A DNA stretch of 64,000 nt, taken from positions 202,647 through 266,646 of the IMG/VR virus record IMGVR_UViG_3300037294_000266, one strand, 5' to 3'. The notes beneath the pieces were generated by a model. That model did not search any database and was not told the DNA's origin. It saw only the letters and a list, made by a program, of their open reading frames with translations. Positions 43,734 to 51,385 of this stretch are shown piece by piece. A program made the position numbers and the translations under genes. Source of the stretch: a virus. Each line of letters begins with the position of its first letter. Position 1 is the stretch's first letter.

Positions 43734-44439
43734 GAATCGACTCATGGATCTACAGCGTGACATGAAAGCACTGGGTGTTTACTTCGGTGGTATCGATGGT
43801 GCATGGGGTCAGTTGTCCCACGGTGCATTTGTAAATGCTCGTCGAATGGCCAGTAAGAACAAGACAACCGCGCCTGAAGGCATGAGCGAATTATTGTTCA
43901 CATACTGTAAAGCCCACGCATGGTCTGACAAAGTCAGTGACGAGTTCATTCTCGAGACCAAACGTATTGCCACTGATCTTGGCATGACGTTCCAAGGTAC
44001 TGACGAATTATTGTCCTGCATGGCCTTCGAAACCGGTGAGACCTTCTCACCGACAATCAAGAACGGTGCCGGTGCTCCGTACTACGGCATTATCCAGTTT
44101 GGCGCAGCGGCTGCCAAAGATGCAGGCACGTCTATTCCTGCATTGTTGAAGATGACCAACGTAGAACAGCTTCAGTATGTCTACAACTTCTTCAAGCCTT
44201 ACAAAGGCAAGTTGAATGATTTGTCTGACTGTTACATGCGCATACTCTGGCCTGCCGCAGTCGGTAAACCTTCTGATTACGTGCTGTTCGACAAGATGAA
44301 TGCCAAGTCTAAAGCGTATGTTCAGAACAAAGGTCTGGACATCGACAAGGACGGGAAGATTACAAAAGCTGAAGCGGCTGCTAAAGTGATGCAGAAGCTT
44401 GTAGCTGGCTTACATCCAGGTAACCTGCGTGTAGCTTAA
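43720..44439 (+). CDS. Endolysin: peptidoglycan-binding plus lysozyme-like domain with EF-hand (239 aa)
   Basis: Start chosen at ATG 43720 after GAGG. Residues 5-40 resemble a small peptidoglycan-binding domain (LQRDMKALGVYFGGIDGAWG). Residues 95-200 are a transglycosylase/lysozyme-like domain with probable catalytic Glu104 (CMAFETGETFSP), then YYGIIQFG and the FFKPYKGKLNDLSDCYMRIL segment. Residues about 208-219 form an EF-hand loop, DIDKDGKITKAE, suggesting calcium binding. No signal peptide is seen, so export would need a holin; none is identified with certainty, though several small membrane proteins lie next door. Confidence 0.8.
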   Translation: MAISKNRLMDLQRDMKALGVYFGGIDGAWGQLSHGAFVNARRMASKNKTTAPEGMSELLFTYCKAHAWSDKVSDEFILETKRIATDLGMTFQGTDELLSCMAFETGETFSPTIKNGAGAPYYGIIQFGAAAAKDAGTSIPALLKMTNVEQLQYVYNFFKPYKGKLNDLSDCYMRILWPAAVGKPSDYVLFDKMNAKSKAYVQNKGLDIDKDGKITKAEAAAKVMQKLVAGLHPGNLRVA

Positions 44440-44460
44440 CAAAGAAAAAAAAGAAAGCTA

Positions 44461-44482
44461 GAGGGAGCCCTGGGGCTCCCTC
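44461..44482. terminator. Hairpin between endolysin and minus-strand small-gene cluster
   Basis: GAGGGAGCC / GGCTCCCTC with loop CTGG. On the minus strand it is followed by TAGC and a long T-rich run (from the A-rich 44440-44458), so it is a good intrinsic terminator for the minus-strand cluster. On the plus strand it is followed by TTATGCCG. Confidence 0.7.
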
Positions 44483-44492
44483 TTATGCCGTC

Positions 44493-44630
44493 TTACTTGG
44501 CACGACGCGTGGCACGAATGCCACAGAACGTGAATGTATCCGGAAGGCGCTTTACCAACACCTTGCCACCGATGTAGCCAATTGCAGCACCAACTACACC
44601 AGCACCTACAATAATAATTAATTTGTTCAT
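44493..44630 (-). CDS. Tiny membrane protein (45 aa)
   Basis: ATG at 44630 with a strong CAGGAGAA site. MNKLIIIVGAGVVGAAIGYI is a Gly-rich membrane helix, followed by a basic tail ending GIRATRRAK. Last gene of a run of small minus-strand genes next to the endolysin. Could be a holin-like or virion-membrane peptide; no family recognised. Confidence 0.6.
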   Translation of the reverse strand: MNKLIIIVGAGVVGAAIGYIGGKVLVKRLPDTFTFCGIRATRRAK

Positions 44631-44660
44631 GATCTTCTCCTGGACGACAGTTAGGTTATA

Positions 44661-45080
44661 TTAAGCAACTTCTTTCAATACGAAGTTAAAGTACTGGCCT
44701 GGAACCAGTACTGGGAATTGTTCAACACGGTCCCAAGCAATACTTTCGATGATGCCTTCGACATCAGCTTTAGGATCATTGGTTGCTTCGAAGACGGTAC
44801 CGGCACAGTTGTCACGAGTGACAACTACCTCACCACCCTTACGGACAGTGATTCGGTTTAAGCAGTAGTACGACGAGAAAGAACCGTTAAATAGTGCTAC
44901 AACTTCTTGGCGATCATCACGCTGGTAAACGACGACGCCTGCCAAAGACAGAGTACGTTCGCCTTTGCTATCATGTTCATCTTTTAGGATGAAGTTGGCA
45001 GCTTTAACGGCTTCAATGATTGCGGCATTCTCAGCGGTAAGTGTTGGAACAGGTTGAGCGAGATATTGTTGCTTGTTCAT
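44661..45080 (-). CDS. Hypothetical protein (139 aa)
   Basis: Good ribosome binding site (AAGGAGAACACC) before the ATG. Mixed alpha/beta with a strand-rich middle (VVALFNGSFSSYYCLNRITV). The only larger soluble protein in the small-gene cluster. No family recognised. Confidence 0.55.
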   Translation of the reverse strand: MNKQQYLAQPVPTLTAENAAIIEAVKAANFILKDEHDSKGERTLSLAGVVVYQRDDRQEVVALFNGSFSSYYCLNRITVRKGGEVVVTRDNCAGTVFEATNDPKADVEGIIESIAWDRVEQFPVLVPGQYFNFVLKEVA

Positions 45081-45111
45081 GGTGTTCTCCTTAGAACTGG
45101 GTTATGGTGCC

Positions 45112-45333
45112 TTAAGCGGCGATTGTGAAATCCACACTGTGCTTGGATGCACAGGTGTTATAGCAGATGACTACTTTATCATCGGCGATACGGATATCGC
45201 TGAACGACAAAGCATTGTGTTTACTGACTATCAAGGCAGCCAGAGTAGATTCGACACCTGCTGAAAGTAGCATGGTGAAGTTCTTGGCCACCCGGAGGCG
45301 TGTAGCGATGATCTTTGCGTTAATACTGCTCAT
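45112..45333 (-). CDS. Small hypothetical protein (73 aa)
   Basis: AAGGAG seven bases before the ATG. Contains a moderately hydrophobic segment (NFTMLLSAGVESTLAALIV) and two Cys near the end. No family recognised. Member of the small-gene cluster. Confidence 0.5.
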   Translation of the reverse strand: MSSINAKIIATRLRVAKNFTMLLSAGVESTLAALIVSKHNALSFSDIRIADDKVVICYNTCASKHSVDFTIAA

Positions 45334-45397
45334 GGCTGCTCTCCTTATCGAGTGGCCTTATGTTTAGGGTTCTTATCTAGAATCTAGATAAGATGTA

Positions 45398-45559
45398 TTA
45401 CTTCTTAGTAGCAGCTGCGATTTCAATTGTTGCTGCCTGCATTGCACTGATTTGACGGCGAGCCAACATCCGAGCACGTACTTTAGATGTCAAGTAGACA
45501 TCTGTGAGAAATGCAGCAGTGATCGAGATAACGGCGGAGATGATGATTTTCTCTTTCAT
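45398..45559 (-). CDS. Tiny membrane protein (53 aa)
   Basis: ATG 45559 overlaps the stop of the upstream 76-aa gene (ATGA) and follows AAGGAAC. One membrane helix near the N-terminus (IIISAVISITAAFLTDVY), then a basic helix rich in Arg and Ala. Likely coupled to the upstream membrane protein. Confidence 0.6.
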   Translation of the reverse strand: MKEKIIISAVISITAAFLTDVYLTSKVRARMLARRQISAMQAATIEIAAATKK

Positions 45560-45786
45560 GATAATGTTCCTTCTACTTCATCGATATTAAGGGATTCGGC
45601 TAATTTACGTTCAGCTTCTAAAAGCTCGTAGGTAGCGTGCGTCACGCCGTATTTAATCGAAGCTTCTGTATAGCGCTTGGCGATGAGTTTATCGATCTTG
45701 CCTTGCACTGGCGTGATGCGTTTAATACCTTCGTACAGAAAGGTACCAACGATACTCGCAGTCATGAGACATAACAACTCTTTCAT
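45556..45786 (-). CDS. Small membrane protein (76 aa)
   Basis: Preceded by AGGGAGAG. N-terminal hydrophobic segment (LCLMTASIVGTFLYEGIK), then a charged, probably coiled helix. Coupled to the 53-aa gene by a four-base overlap. Confidence 0.55.
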   Translation of the reverse strand: MKELLCLMTASIVGTFLYEGIKRITPVQGKIDKLIAKRYTEASIKYGVTHATYELLEAERKLAESLNIDEVEGTLS

Positions 45787-45813
45787 GGTACTCTCCCTGA
45801 ATCAGTTATCGGA

Positions 45814-45921
45814 TTAACCGCGTGCTGCTTTCTTCGCAGCAAGGCGCTTCATGAGCAGTTGATACTGATCAATGACGATGTAGGTGCCAGCCAGTACAGC
45901 AATGGAGGATAGAATCTTCAT
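45814..45921 (-). CDS. Tiny membrane peptide (35 aa)
   Basis: ATG 45921 with CAGGAGTAACACC upstream. MKILSSIAVLAGTYIVIDQY is hydrophobic, followed by a basic end (MKRLAAKKAARG). First gene of the small cluster; a promoter-like word lies about 55 bases upstream. Confidence 0.5.
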   Translation of the reverse strand: MKILSSIAVLAGTYIVIDQYQLLMKRLAAKKAARG

Positions 45922-45973
45922 GGTGTTACTCCTGAGTAGAGGTTATGACAGGATCGTTTGTCCTTATCACCTG

Positions 45974-45987
45974 TACTATGTATTGTT
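45974..45987 (-). promoter_or_regulatory. Possible minus-strand promoter motif
   Basis: Minus-strand reading AACAATACATAGTA, 53 bases before the 35-aa gene and the whole small-gene cluster. Shares AACAATACAT with the word before the 374-aa gene at 63753. Confidence 0.3.
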
Positions 45988-46009
45988 GAAATAAATTCGA
46001 ATCGTATAA

Positions 46010-46040
46010 ATAAACAAAAAGAAAAGAGGGCTTGAGCCCC
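46010..46040 (-). terminator. Intrinsic terminator, minus strand
   Basis: GGGCT / AGCCC with a short loop, followed on the minus strand by TCTTTTCTTTTTGTTTATTT. It lies about 260 bases past the nearest upstream minus-strand gene end, so it closes a transcript that is mostly non-coding. Confidence 0.6.
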
Positions 46041-46175
46041 CAGTGATTATCACGGCAAATCGGCATAAAGACAGCCAGGGGCGGAGGCACTGTTGGCCTG
46101 TCCGCTTACCTGTAACTGTCCGGGGATGTTGGTACCTGTCCCCTACATCATAAAGGAGAGTTGTTTTTATTTACC
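46028..46175 (-). ncRNA. Possible structured non-coding RNA
   Basis: The stretch between the small-gene cluster and the 91-aa gene has no convincing ORF. On the minus strand it is GC-rich compared with its AT-rich borders and can fold: GGGGA(12)TCCCC, then GCGGA-AGGC(7)GCC-CCGC, and finally a proper intrinsic terminator. No tRNA features (no GTTCRA arm, no CCA end) are seen. It may be a phage small RNA or simply a structured 3' untranslated region. Confidence 0.3.
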
Positions 46176-46274
46176 ATAAAGGGTTTCATTCTCAAACATA
46201 CTGGAGTAGTGAATCACTTCGTGTTAATGATGTATGGTTACTTTTAGTTTCAATCAAATAAAGAATCCGGCATA

Positions 46275-46298
46275 GAGGAGGAGCAACTGCTCCTCCTC
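46275..46298. terminator. 10-bp hairpin after the 91-aa gene
   Basis: GAGGAGGAGC / GCTCCTCCTC with loop AACT, flanked by CATA and AT. No T-run on the minus strand, so read-through to the terminator at 46010 is possible. Confidence 0.5.
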
Positions 46299-46301
46299 AT
46301 A

Positions 46302-46577
46302 TCACGTCTGCTTACCGACAGGTACCCATTCACGGTCCATCCACTGCCCTGTGTCGACAGATACACCCATCAGGTCACTGCGAGACTCAATCCACTCGTA
46401 GCATTCTTCTCTCGAATGTTTAGCCTCAAGTAAACGACTGAGTTCATCACCAGGTTGGGACTCATAATCGTTCTTGTGCCAACGACGCTGCTCCAAGTAT
46501 GTCCCTGCATCAGTTTCCGTCTTAATGATAAAGACAGTCTTCTGCAGATCCTCAAAGTAAACGGCTGCTTTACGCAT
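46302..46577 (-). CDS. Hypothetical protein (91 aa)
   Basis: Start chosen at ATG 46577, which has a very strong AGGAGGGG site; a longer reading from 46625 overlaps the neighbouring gene. Charged and Trp-rich (EWIESRSDLMGVSVDTGQWM). No family recognised. Confidence 0.5.
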   Translation of the reverse strand: MRKAAVYFEDLQKTVFIIKTETDAGTYLEQRRWHKNDYESQPGDELSRLLEAKHSREECYEWIESRSDLMGVSVDTGQWMDREWVPVGKQT

Positions 46578-46621
46578 GACCCCTCCTGTCAGGAATCTAG
46601 GATACAGTGCATCGAATGGTT

Positions 46622-46825
46622 TCATGGTAGTACGAACCTAAGATGCTTACTGGCCAGTGTCCAAATAAGGAGTCCGATGACAATGAGTTCAATAAGGATG
46701 CAGGCTCTTACTGCATACCGATCATTCCTCACATACGACACCGTATGTTTACCGTAAAGACTGATCAGCAGCACCAGTGATAGCGTACACAGTACAAGCA
46801 TGATGATAAGAACACTCGAAGGCAT
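46622..46825 (-). CDS. Small two-helix membrane protein (67 aa)
   Basis: Two membrane segments, residues about 4-24 (SVLIIMLVLCTLSLVLLISL) and 41-60 (ACILIELIVIGLLIWTLA), joined by a short basic loop. This is a holin-like topology in a region next to the endolysin, but holin function is not shown by sequence. Begins three bases after the P-loop gene. Confidence 0.55.
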   Translation of the reverse strand: MPSSVLIIMLVLCTLSLVLLISLYGKHTVSYVRNDRYAVRACILIELIVIGLLIWTLASKHLRFVLP

Positions 46826-46828
46826 GAT

Positions 46829-47359
46829 TTATCCCATCTTAATAACAACGATCTCTTTAGTGAACAACCCATTACAGGCCTTCGCCAATTGCATAGAATT
46901 GATCGCGTTATTGTGAGAGGCGTCATTGAAGATGACGTGAGTCGCATCATTCAAGAAGGATAACTTACCCGGATCATTGGCCCTAGAGATCGATACGATG
47001 TCCGTGACAGTGAAGACTCGTGTACGAACGAAGCCAGTGCCTCTCCATGACTCAATGAAGATATCCCGTAAGGCTGCATTGCATTCTACCACGATCGCCT
47101 TAGGATGAGCCTCTAGGAAGCTCTTGACCCATTTGGTCTTGCAGTTCTGCCTACCACCACCCATGTTAACGGTTCGTAGTTCACATAATGCTCTCCACGA
47201 CGGAGTACCGTCTGGATAAAGATACCCGGCTGCTTTCCATACCTCAGGAGGTGTAGGGTCTATCATAGACAATGATAGGTCGTATATAGATTGCCAGTTC
47301 GATACCGCATCTTCAGTTGTCATCATTAGCTCCAGTGGTGAGTAAGGTCTGTCATTCAT
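46829..47359 (-). CDS. P-loop-like protein with altered Walker A (176 aa)
   Basis: NMGGGRQNCKTKWVKSFLEAHP resembles a Walker A of the GxRQxGKT kind, but the conserved Gly before Lys is Cys. Later VIFNDASHNNAIN could be a Walker B strand. Size is small for an ATPase. It may be a divergent or inactive NTPase. No family recognised. Confidence 0.45.
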   Translation of the reverse strand: MNDRPYSPLELMMTTEDAVSNWQSIYDLSLSMIDPTPPEVWKAAGYLYPDGTPSWRALCELRTVNMGGGRQNCKTKWVKSFLEAHPKAIVVECNAALRDIFIESWRGTGFVRTRVFTVTDIVSISRANDPGKLSFLNDATHVIFNDASHNNAINSMQLAKACNGLFTKEIVVIKMG

Positions 47360-47384
47360 GTATCACCATCCAATGAATGATTGT

Positions 47385-47462
47385 TCAGATCCAACCTTGT
47401 AGATAAGCTAACCCAAGAAAGCCTACCAGTAGAAATACAATGAATGCACCGGCGATAACCAT
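47385..47462 (-). CDS. Possible membrane micropeptide (25 aa)
   Basis: ATG 47462 preceded by CGGAG five bases upstream; reads MVIAGAFIVFLLVGFLGLAY and ends LQGWI. Entirely a membrane helix. It lies 26 bases upstream of the P-loop-like gene. Short ORFs arise by chance, but the ribosome binding site and the neighbouring tiny membrane genes favour a real gene. The rest of 47463-47600 shows no gene. Confidence 0.35.
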   Translation of the reverse strand: MVIAGAFIVFLLVGFLGLAYLQGWI

Positions 47463-47603
47463 ACGAACTCCGTTCACTATAAAGAATAGAAGAAGTCGTC
47501 GCTTCGCTCCTCCGCTTGCGCATTGTCTCCGTTCCACTTCAACAATGCTTTTTATAGCATTTTGAAATTATTCAGAGGATTATCCAAATACGTATTAAAT
47601 TAC

Positions 47604-47616
47604 CGAATCCTATGAT
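47604..47616 (+). promoter_or_regulatory. Possible phage promoter, TATG-type motif
   Basis: CGAATCCTATGAT, 30 bases from the G of TATG to the start at 47644, within a non-coding AT-rich stretch. Nearly identical to CGAATCCTATGTA at 56006. Confidence 0.4.
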
Positions 47617-47643
47617 CACGTACTAAACAATCAGGTGTGTCCA

Positions 47644-48363
47644 ATGCGCAATATATTAATGGCAGCAGCCGGTCGTAACGACTGGAGAAAGCATGTCAAG
47701 ATAGATCTCGATATTCGAGCTAGTAGCGTAGTCAACAAAGTCAATGGATTGGCTGCTACATTACCAAGTGGGATTACTTTTAGTGACACTCCCGAAGGTA
47801 AAGTAGTGGTGTTCACCTCAGCCGTGTTTGGGGGCCTTAGCTTCCCTCATGCAGCCGAGTATGCTCCTGGCACTGGTGACTTCACTATGGAATCCATCAT
47901 CGACGTAGATGGGGTTCATCTACAGACCGTTGGAAACAGTGAGATCGTTCCTATTGCATCGTGGGGTACTTGGGCAGCACCGGGCAATACCTTGAACATG
48001 GACTTCTTCTACAACCACTTGAATGGCGGTGCGCTGCGGCTAGGTAATTACAATGTTAGCGGAGTGTCTAACTTTGTCGGTAAAGATGGCATTGGTCTCA
48101 TTGACCAGACAAAATACATCCACACTGTAGTGCAGCGTCGTAAAGGGATCGTCTACTTCTACCAGAACGGTGTATTGGTAGATACAGTGCCATACGCAAT
48201 TAACTTAAACGCTGCCATCTCCGGCCCGTTCCGGATCATGTCACGTCGAGGTGGTGGTGATGGATCCGTCTGGTGGCGCTTCCAGGGTAAGTTACGTGGA
48301 TTCCGATTCACGCATGCTGCCATTTACAACGGCGCTTCATTCACGCCAGTGGTAAAGTTCTAA
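47644..48363 (+). CDS. LamG/concanavalin-like domain protein (239 aa)
   Basis: Start chosen at ATG 47644 after AGGTG. Beta-rich throughout, with the layout of a LamG/concanavalin-type jelly roll: GDFTMESIIDVDG, then IASWGTWAAPGNTLNMDFFY, HTVVQRRKGIVYFYQNGVLV, and a C-terminal LRGFRFTHAAIYNGASFTP. Such domains bind sugars or decorate capsids and tails. Single gene with its own possible promoter and terminator. Fold assignment from pattern only. Confidence 0.55.
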   Translation: MRNILMAAAGRNDWRKHVKIDLDIRASSVVNKVNGLAATLPSGITFSDTPEGKVVVFTSAVFGGLSFPHAAEYAPGTGDFTMESIIDVDGVHLQTVGNSEIVPIASWGTWAAPGNTLNMDFFYNHLNGGALRLGNYNVSGVSNFVGKDGIGLIDQTKYIHTVVQRRKGIVYFYQNGVLVDTVPYAINLNAAISGPFRIMSRRGGGDGSVWWRFQGKLRGFRFTHAAIYNGASFTPVVKF

Positions 48364-48371
48364 GTGACATA

Positions 48372-48401
48372 ATACAGGGAGGCCCGAAGGCCTCCCTGTA
48401 T
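48372..48401. terminator. 13-bp hairpin between convergent genes
   Basis: ATACAGGGAGGCC / GGCCTCCCTGTAT with loop CGAA, with GACATA upstream and TATGCCG at the right end. Lies between the LamG-like and portal-like genes. Confidence 0.65.
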
Positions 48402-48407
48402 GCCGTT

Positions 48408-51350
48408 TTACACTTTAGGTGGAGTTAGATCACCAAGGTCAAGTTCTTCGTCTTCAGGGTTAGCGTCAGGGTCTTCAAGAGTCTCCTCTTCTTCCTCTGG
48501 CACTTCCTCCTCTTCAGGAGCCTCTTCCTCTTCTACACCTTCTTCTGGCGGCGTATCGTCCAATGACGGTTCATCTGGTGTGTCGAGACTTAAATCATCT
48601 CCACCATCTAAACTGCCCTCGTCAGTACCTCCTCCCAGATCATCGCTTCCAACAGCACTGTCTAAATCATCACCACCACCCATCCCACCGACTTCATCTT
48701 TAAGAGCCTGAAGCTTAGCCTTCTCATCAGCGATAGACTGAAGGACCTTAGCACGTTTATTAGCCGCTTTGATGACCTTCTTGGTGTATGTAGCGATGGA
48801 ACCGTTTATACCGTCAAGATGATCACCTACGGAGTCCAGGAGTACGAATGCAGGAGCACCCTCTTCCTCTTCTACCGTATTGAACACATCCAGCTCAGAC
48901 ATGATGTTGTACTTGCGCAACCACCGACGCTGGAATTCTGCTTTGACCACAGCCTTGATGTTTGGAATAAGTTCTTCCATCCCAATGGTCGTGTCCGTAG
49001 CAAACATTTCTTCGTTGAGGTATGCGTCCAAACACTTATCCAAGGCTTCGGTGTAAGCGTCGTAGCTGTCCATCGACTTCTTGATGTCGCCCACTTCAGG
49101 AGAAGGTAGGGTAACGTCAATACAGTTGATGAAGTCAAACATGAACTGATCGACATGCTCTTCTTCAGACAGCGTCTTATCAGCAGTAATGTAATCGGGA
49201 AGGTATTTCTTATTCTCCCGAATCACAGCCCGCATCTCGTCCATGAAGATACCTGAGTTGAGCATGTATCGCCGCACAAAGTCAGTCAGGAATGGTTCAA
49301 ACTTCTCCTGGTTCTGAATCACGCGCTTCAATAGCATCAGGTTGTTCTGAACGACCGTTGTAGCAAAGTCAGTCTGATTCAACCCTTCCATCATTTCAGG
49401 ACTCAGTCCGAACTGTTGGATGTGACGATTACGCATTGTGGTCTCGAACTCAGCATCGATAGGAGTGTTCACCCCTTGACGCTGACTGACCTCAAACTTG
49501 GTATCTGGGTAACGAGTGTTACCACTGACCGCTACGTTAACGCCGTGGTTTTGAATCTGATCAGCAAGACCCAGTGGATGGGTCGAGCCTATCATTCGAC
49601 TAAAGCCCTGTGAGTTTACCTTAGCGTATTCGCTGAGCATGAACTCAACGGTTTCGGCTGGGTTCTCATCATCCGGATCCAGTTCGATGTTAATGGTCTT
49701 ACCGCCGACAGCGTTATTGATCGTCGCCAGTGTGTTCGACAGCATGATTGCAGCCCGGATGGCACCCAGGATCTTACCGTCTTCCAACACAGACTTACCA
49801 ACACCGTATTCGTTATAATCGAACGCAGCGTAGGTCATGAGCTCTGCTGGAACATAGAGCATCATGGTCTTCTGACCTTTCATGTGACGAGCAAACATCA
49901 AGCGGTTCACGTTCTGAGTCTTACCCAGTTCATAATTGCCTGACATTGCACCGGAACGCAAGCGAGACAATAGATCAGCCTCGACGGTCTCAGAATAAAT
50001 CTTACTGAGTTCGTCAATGATCTCGTTGTTAATCCCACCCATCCCTTCAAACCCACGTCGCGCCTGCTGAATAAGCTGACTGGCCTGGCTATCAACGTTA
50101 TTCATTTGTGACCGGATGTCGTCAAGATATGACATCTGATCAGCAACACTGATGGGATTGCCATCGATGTCAAGCATGACGTAATAACCGATATGCTCGG
50201 CAGGGTTACCTGGAACGTGGATCGGGATCACCGACTCTGACGGAAGATGGAGTACCAGTGGATGGCCATAGGTGTCCATGTTGGTCTGAGCATGCGTCAT
50301 GATCGGTTGCACTGGGATGTGCTGATACCGGCGCTTGGTGTACATGCTCTTTTCAACAGCCGCAAGGCTACGCTTGGCATCAAGATCGCCTGCGCCCGCT
50401 TTTGATTCCAACGAAGCAGTAGAGTGTAACCGCCCGCCGTAGATACGGCGCACTGCTAGTTTACGACGCGTATCAATGACCATTGGACGTTTCAGGATGT
50501 TCAGGTTGTCACTCACCATTACGGTGTTGCCAAGACTTTCCATCGACGTGTTCGCGACCTTACTGAACTCTGTCAACTTGACACGCAGATCTCGGTTCTC
50601 GTCAACGTCTGGAACGAACGACTCGAATGATACTTTGAATCCTTCTGCCTTAACTTCATGGTCGTAAGCAGCATCGACCTTCAATGCTTCAAATGACACA
50701 CCAGTATAGCCATCGACAGATCCAGCTGTTCGTTTAGCAGCAGTGCCCACCGTACCTGGACCTAACACACCCCATGAGTTGTAAACACCACTGCCGTTCG
50801 TCTCGCCATTAATATGTCCGTCAAGCATCTGAATGGCAGATTCCATTGACGTGCCAGAATAGTTGTTGGCGTTGATAATGCGATCAATGGATGATTCCGG
50901 CATAATGAGGAGCGGATAAGATCCGGTCTCGAACATGATGTCGTTAAGCATAGGGTGTAGCAGAGTCCTAATTCTATAGGAATCGTCGAAGAACTCCTGG
51001 GCGCTCCGCAGTAGTGGCCCGGTAAGGTTGCTATCCAGCGAGTCATCACTGATGCTGTAAAGTACCTTACTGTCTGTCAAGTCCCCTGGCGAGATCGTTG
51101 CTGAAATTAGAATCTGACGTGCATAATCCATATCCGGAAGGATCTGGAATAGGTTGCGTGCATCGCGGATATTACCGATGGTCGTATTGGCAATGTGCGC
51201 CATTACTCGACCGTCGGGCAGCCTGACGTTTTGTCGTGGCGTGTTATTTCCGTGAGGGTCAGCGCCCAGTTTACCGATAGCCGCTCGTACTTCAGCAGGA
51301 ATACTCCGCTGAGAAGCTAGCTTTGGCAACCGACGAGTGATATCATTCAT
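48408..51350 (-). CDS. Portal-like protein (980 aa)
   Basis: Large protein with the general features of a giant-phage portal: an N-terminal domain (MNDITRRLPKL...), a central region with MLYVPAELMTYAAFDYNEYG and long helices, and a segment LSPEMMEGLNQTDFATTVVQ followed by an amphipathic helix LLKRVIQNQEKFEPFLTDFV, as in portal stems. The last 100 residues are Gly/Asp-rich, then extremely Glu-rich. The size is close to the portal of phiKZ-like phages (about 890 aa). It would form the dodecameric DNA entry channel. Divergent from the structural gene block at 51386. Inferred from layout, not from a catalytic motif. Confidence 0.55.
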   Translation of the reverse strand: MNDITRRLPKLASQRSIPAEVRAAIGKLGADPHGNNTPRQNVRLPDGRVMAHIANTTIGNIRDARNLFQILPDMDYARQILISATISPGDLTDSKVLYSISDDSLDSNLTGPLLRSAQEFFDDSYRIRTLLHPMLNDIMFETGSYPLLIMPESSIDRIINANNYSGTSMESAIQMLDGHINGETNGSGVYNSWGVLGPGTVGTAAKRTAGSVDGYTGVSFEALKVDAAYDHEVKAEGFKVSFESFVPDVDENRDLRVKLTEFSKVANTSMESLGNTVMVSDNLNILKRPMVIDTRRKLAVRRIYGGRLHSTASLESKAGAGDLDAKRSLAAVEKSMYTKRRYQHIPVQPIMTHAQTNMDTYGHPLVLHLPSESVIPIHVPGNPAEHIGYYVMLDIDGNPISVADQMSYLDDIRSQMNNVDSQASQLIQQARRGFEGMGGINNEIIDELSKIYSETVEADLLSRLRSGAMSGNYELGKTQNVNRLMFARHMKGQKTMMLYVPAELMTYAAFDYNEYGVGKSVLEDGKILGAIRAAIMLSNTLATINNAVGGKTINIELDPDDENPAETVEFMLSEYAKVNSQGFSRMIGSTHPLGLADQIQNHGVNVAVSGNTRYPDTKFEVSQRQGVNTPIDAEFETTMRNRHIQQFGLSPEMMEGLNQTDFATTVVQNNLMLLKRVIQNQEKFEPFLTDFVRRYMLNSGIFMDEMRAVIRENKKYLPDYITADKTLSEEEHVDQFMFDFINCIDVTLPSPEVGDIKKSMDSYDAYTEALDKCLDAYLNEEMFATDTTIGMEELIPNIKAVVKAEFQRRWLRKYNIMSELDVFNTVEEEEGAPAFVLLDSVGDHLDGINGSIATYTKKVIKAANKRAKVLQSIADEKAKLQALKDEVGGMGGGDDLDSAVGSDDLGGGTDEGSLDGGDDLSLDTPDEPSLDDTPPEEGVEEEEAPEEEEVPEEEEETLEDPDANPEDEELDLGDLTPPKV

Positions 51351-51385
51351 GGTTTACCTCTTTATTCCATCTGGAAACTAAAACG

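Noticed and set aside
46040-46165. tRNA-like GC-rich stretch
   Set aside because: No cloverleaf with a GTTCRA arm, anticodon loop or CCA end could be found on either strand.
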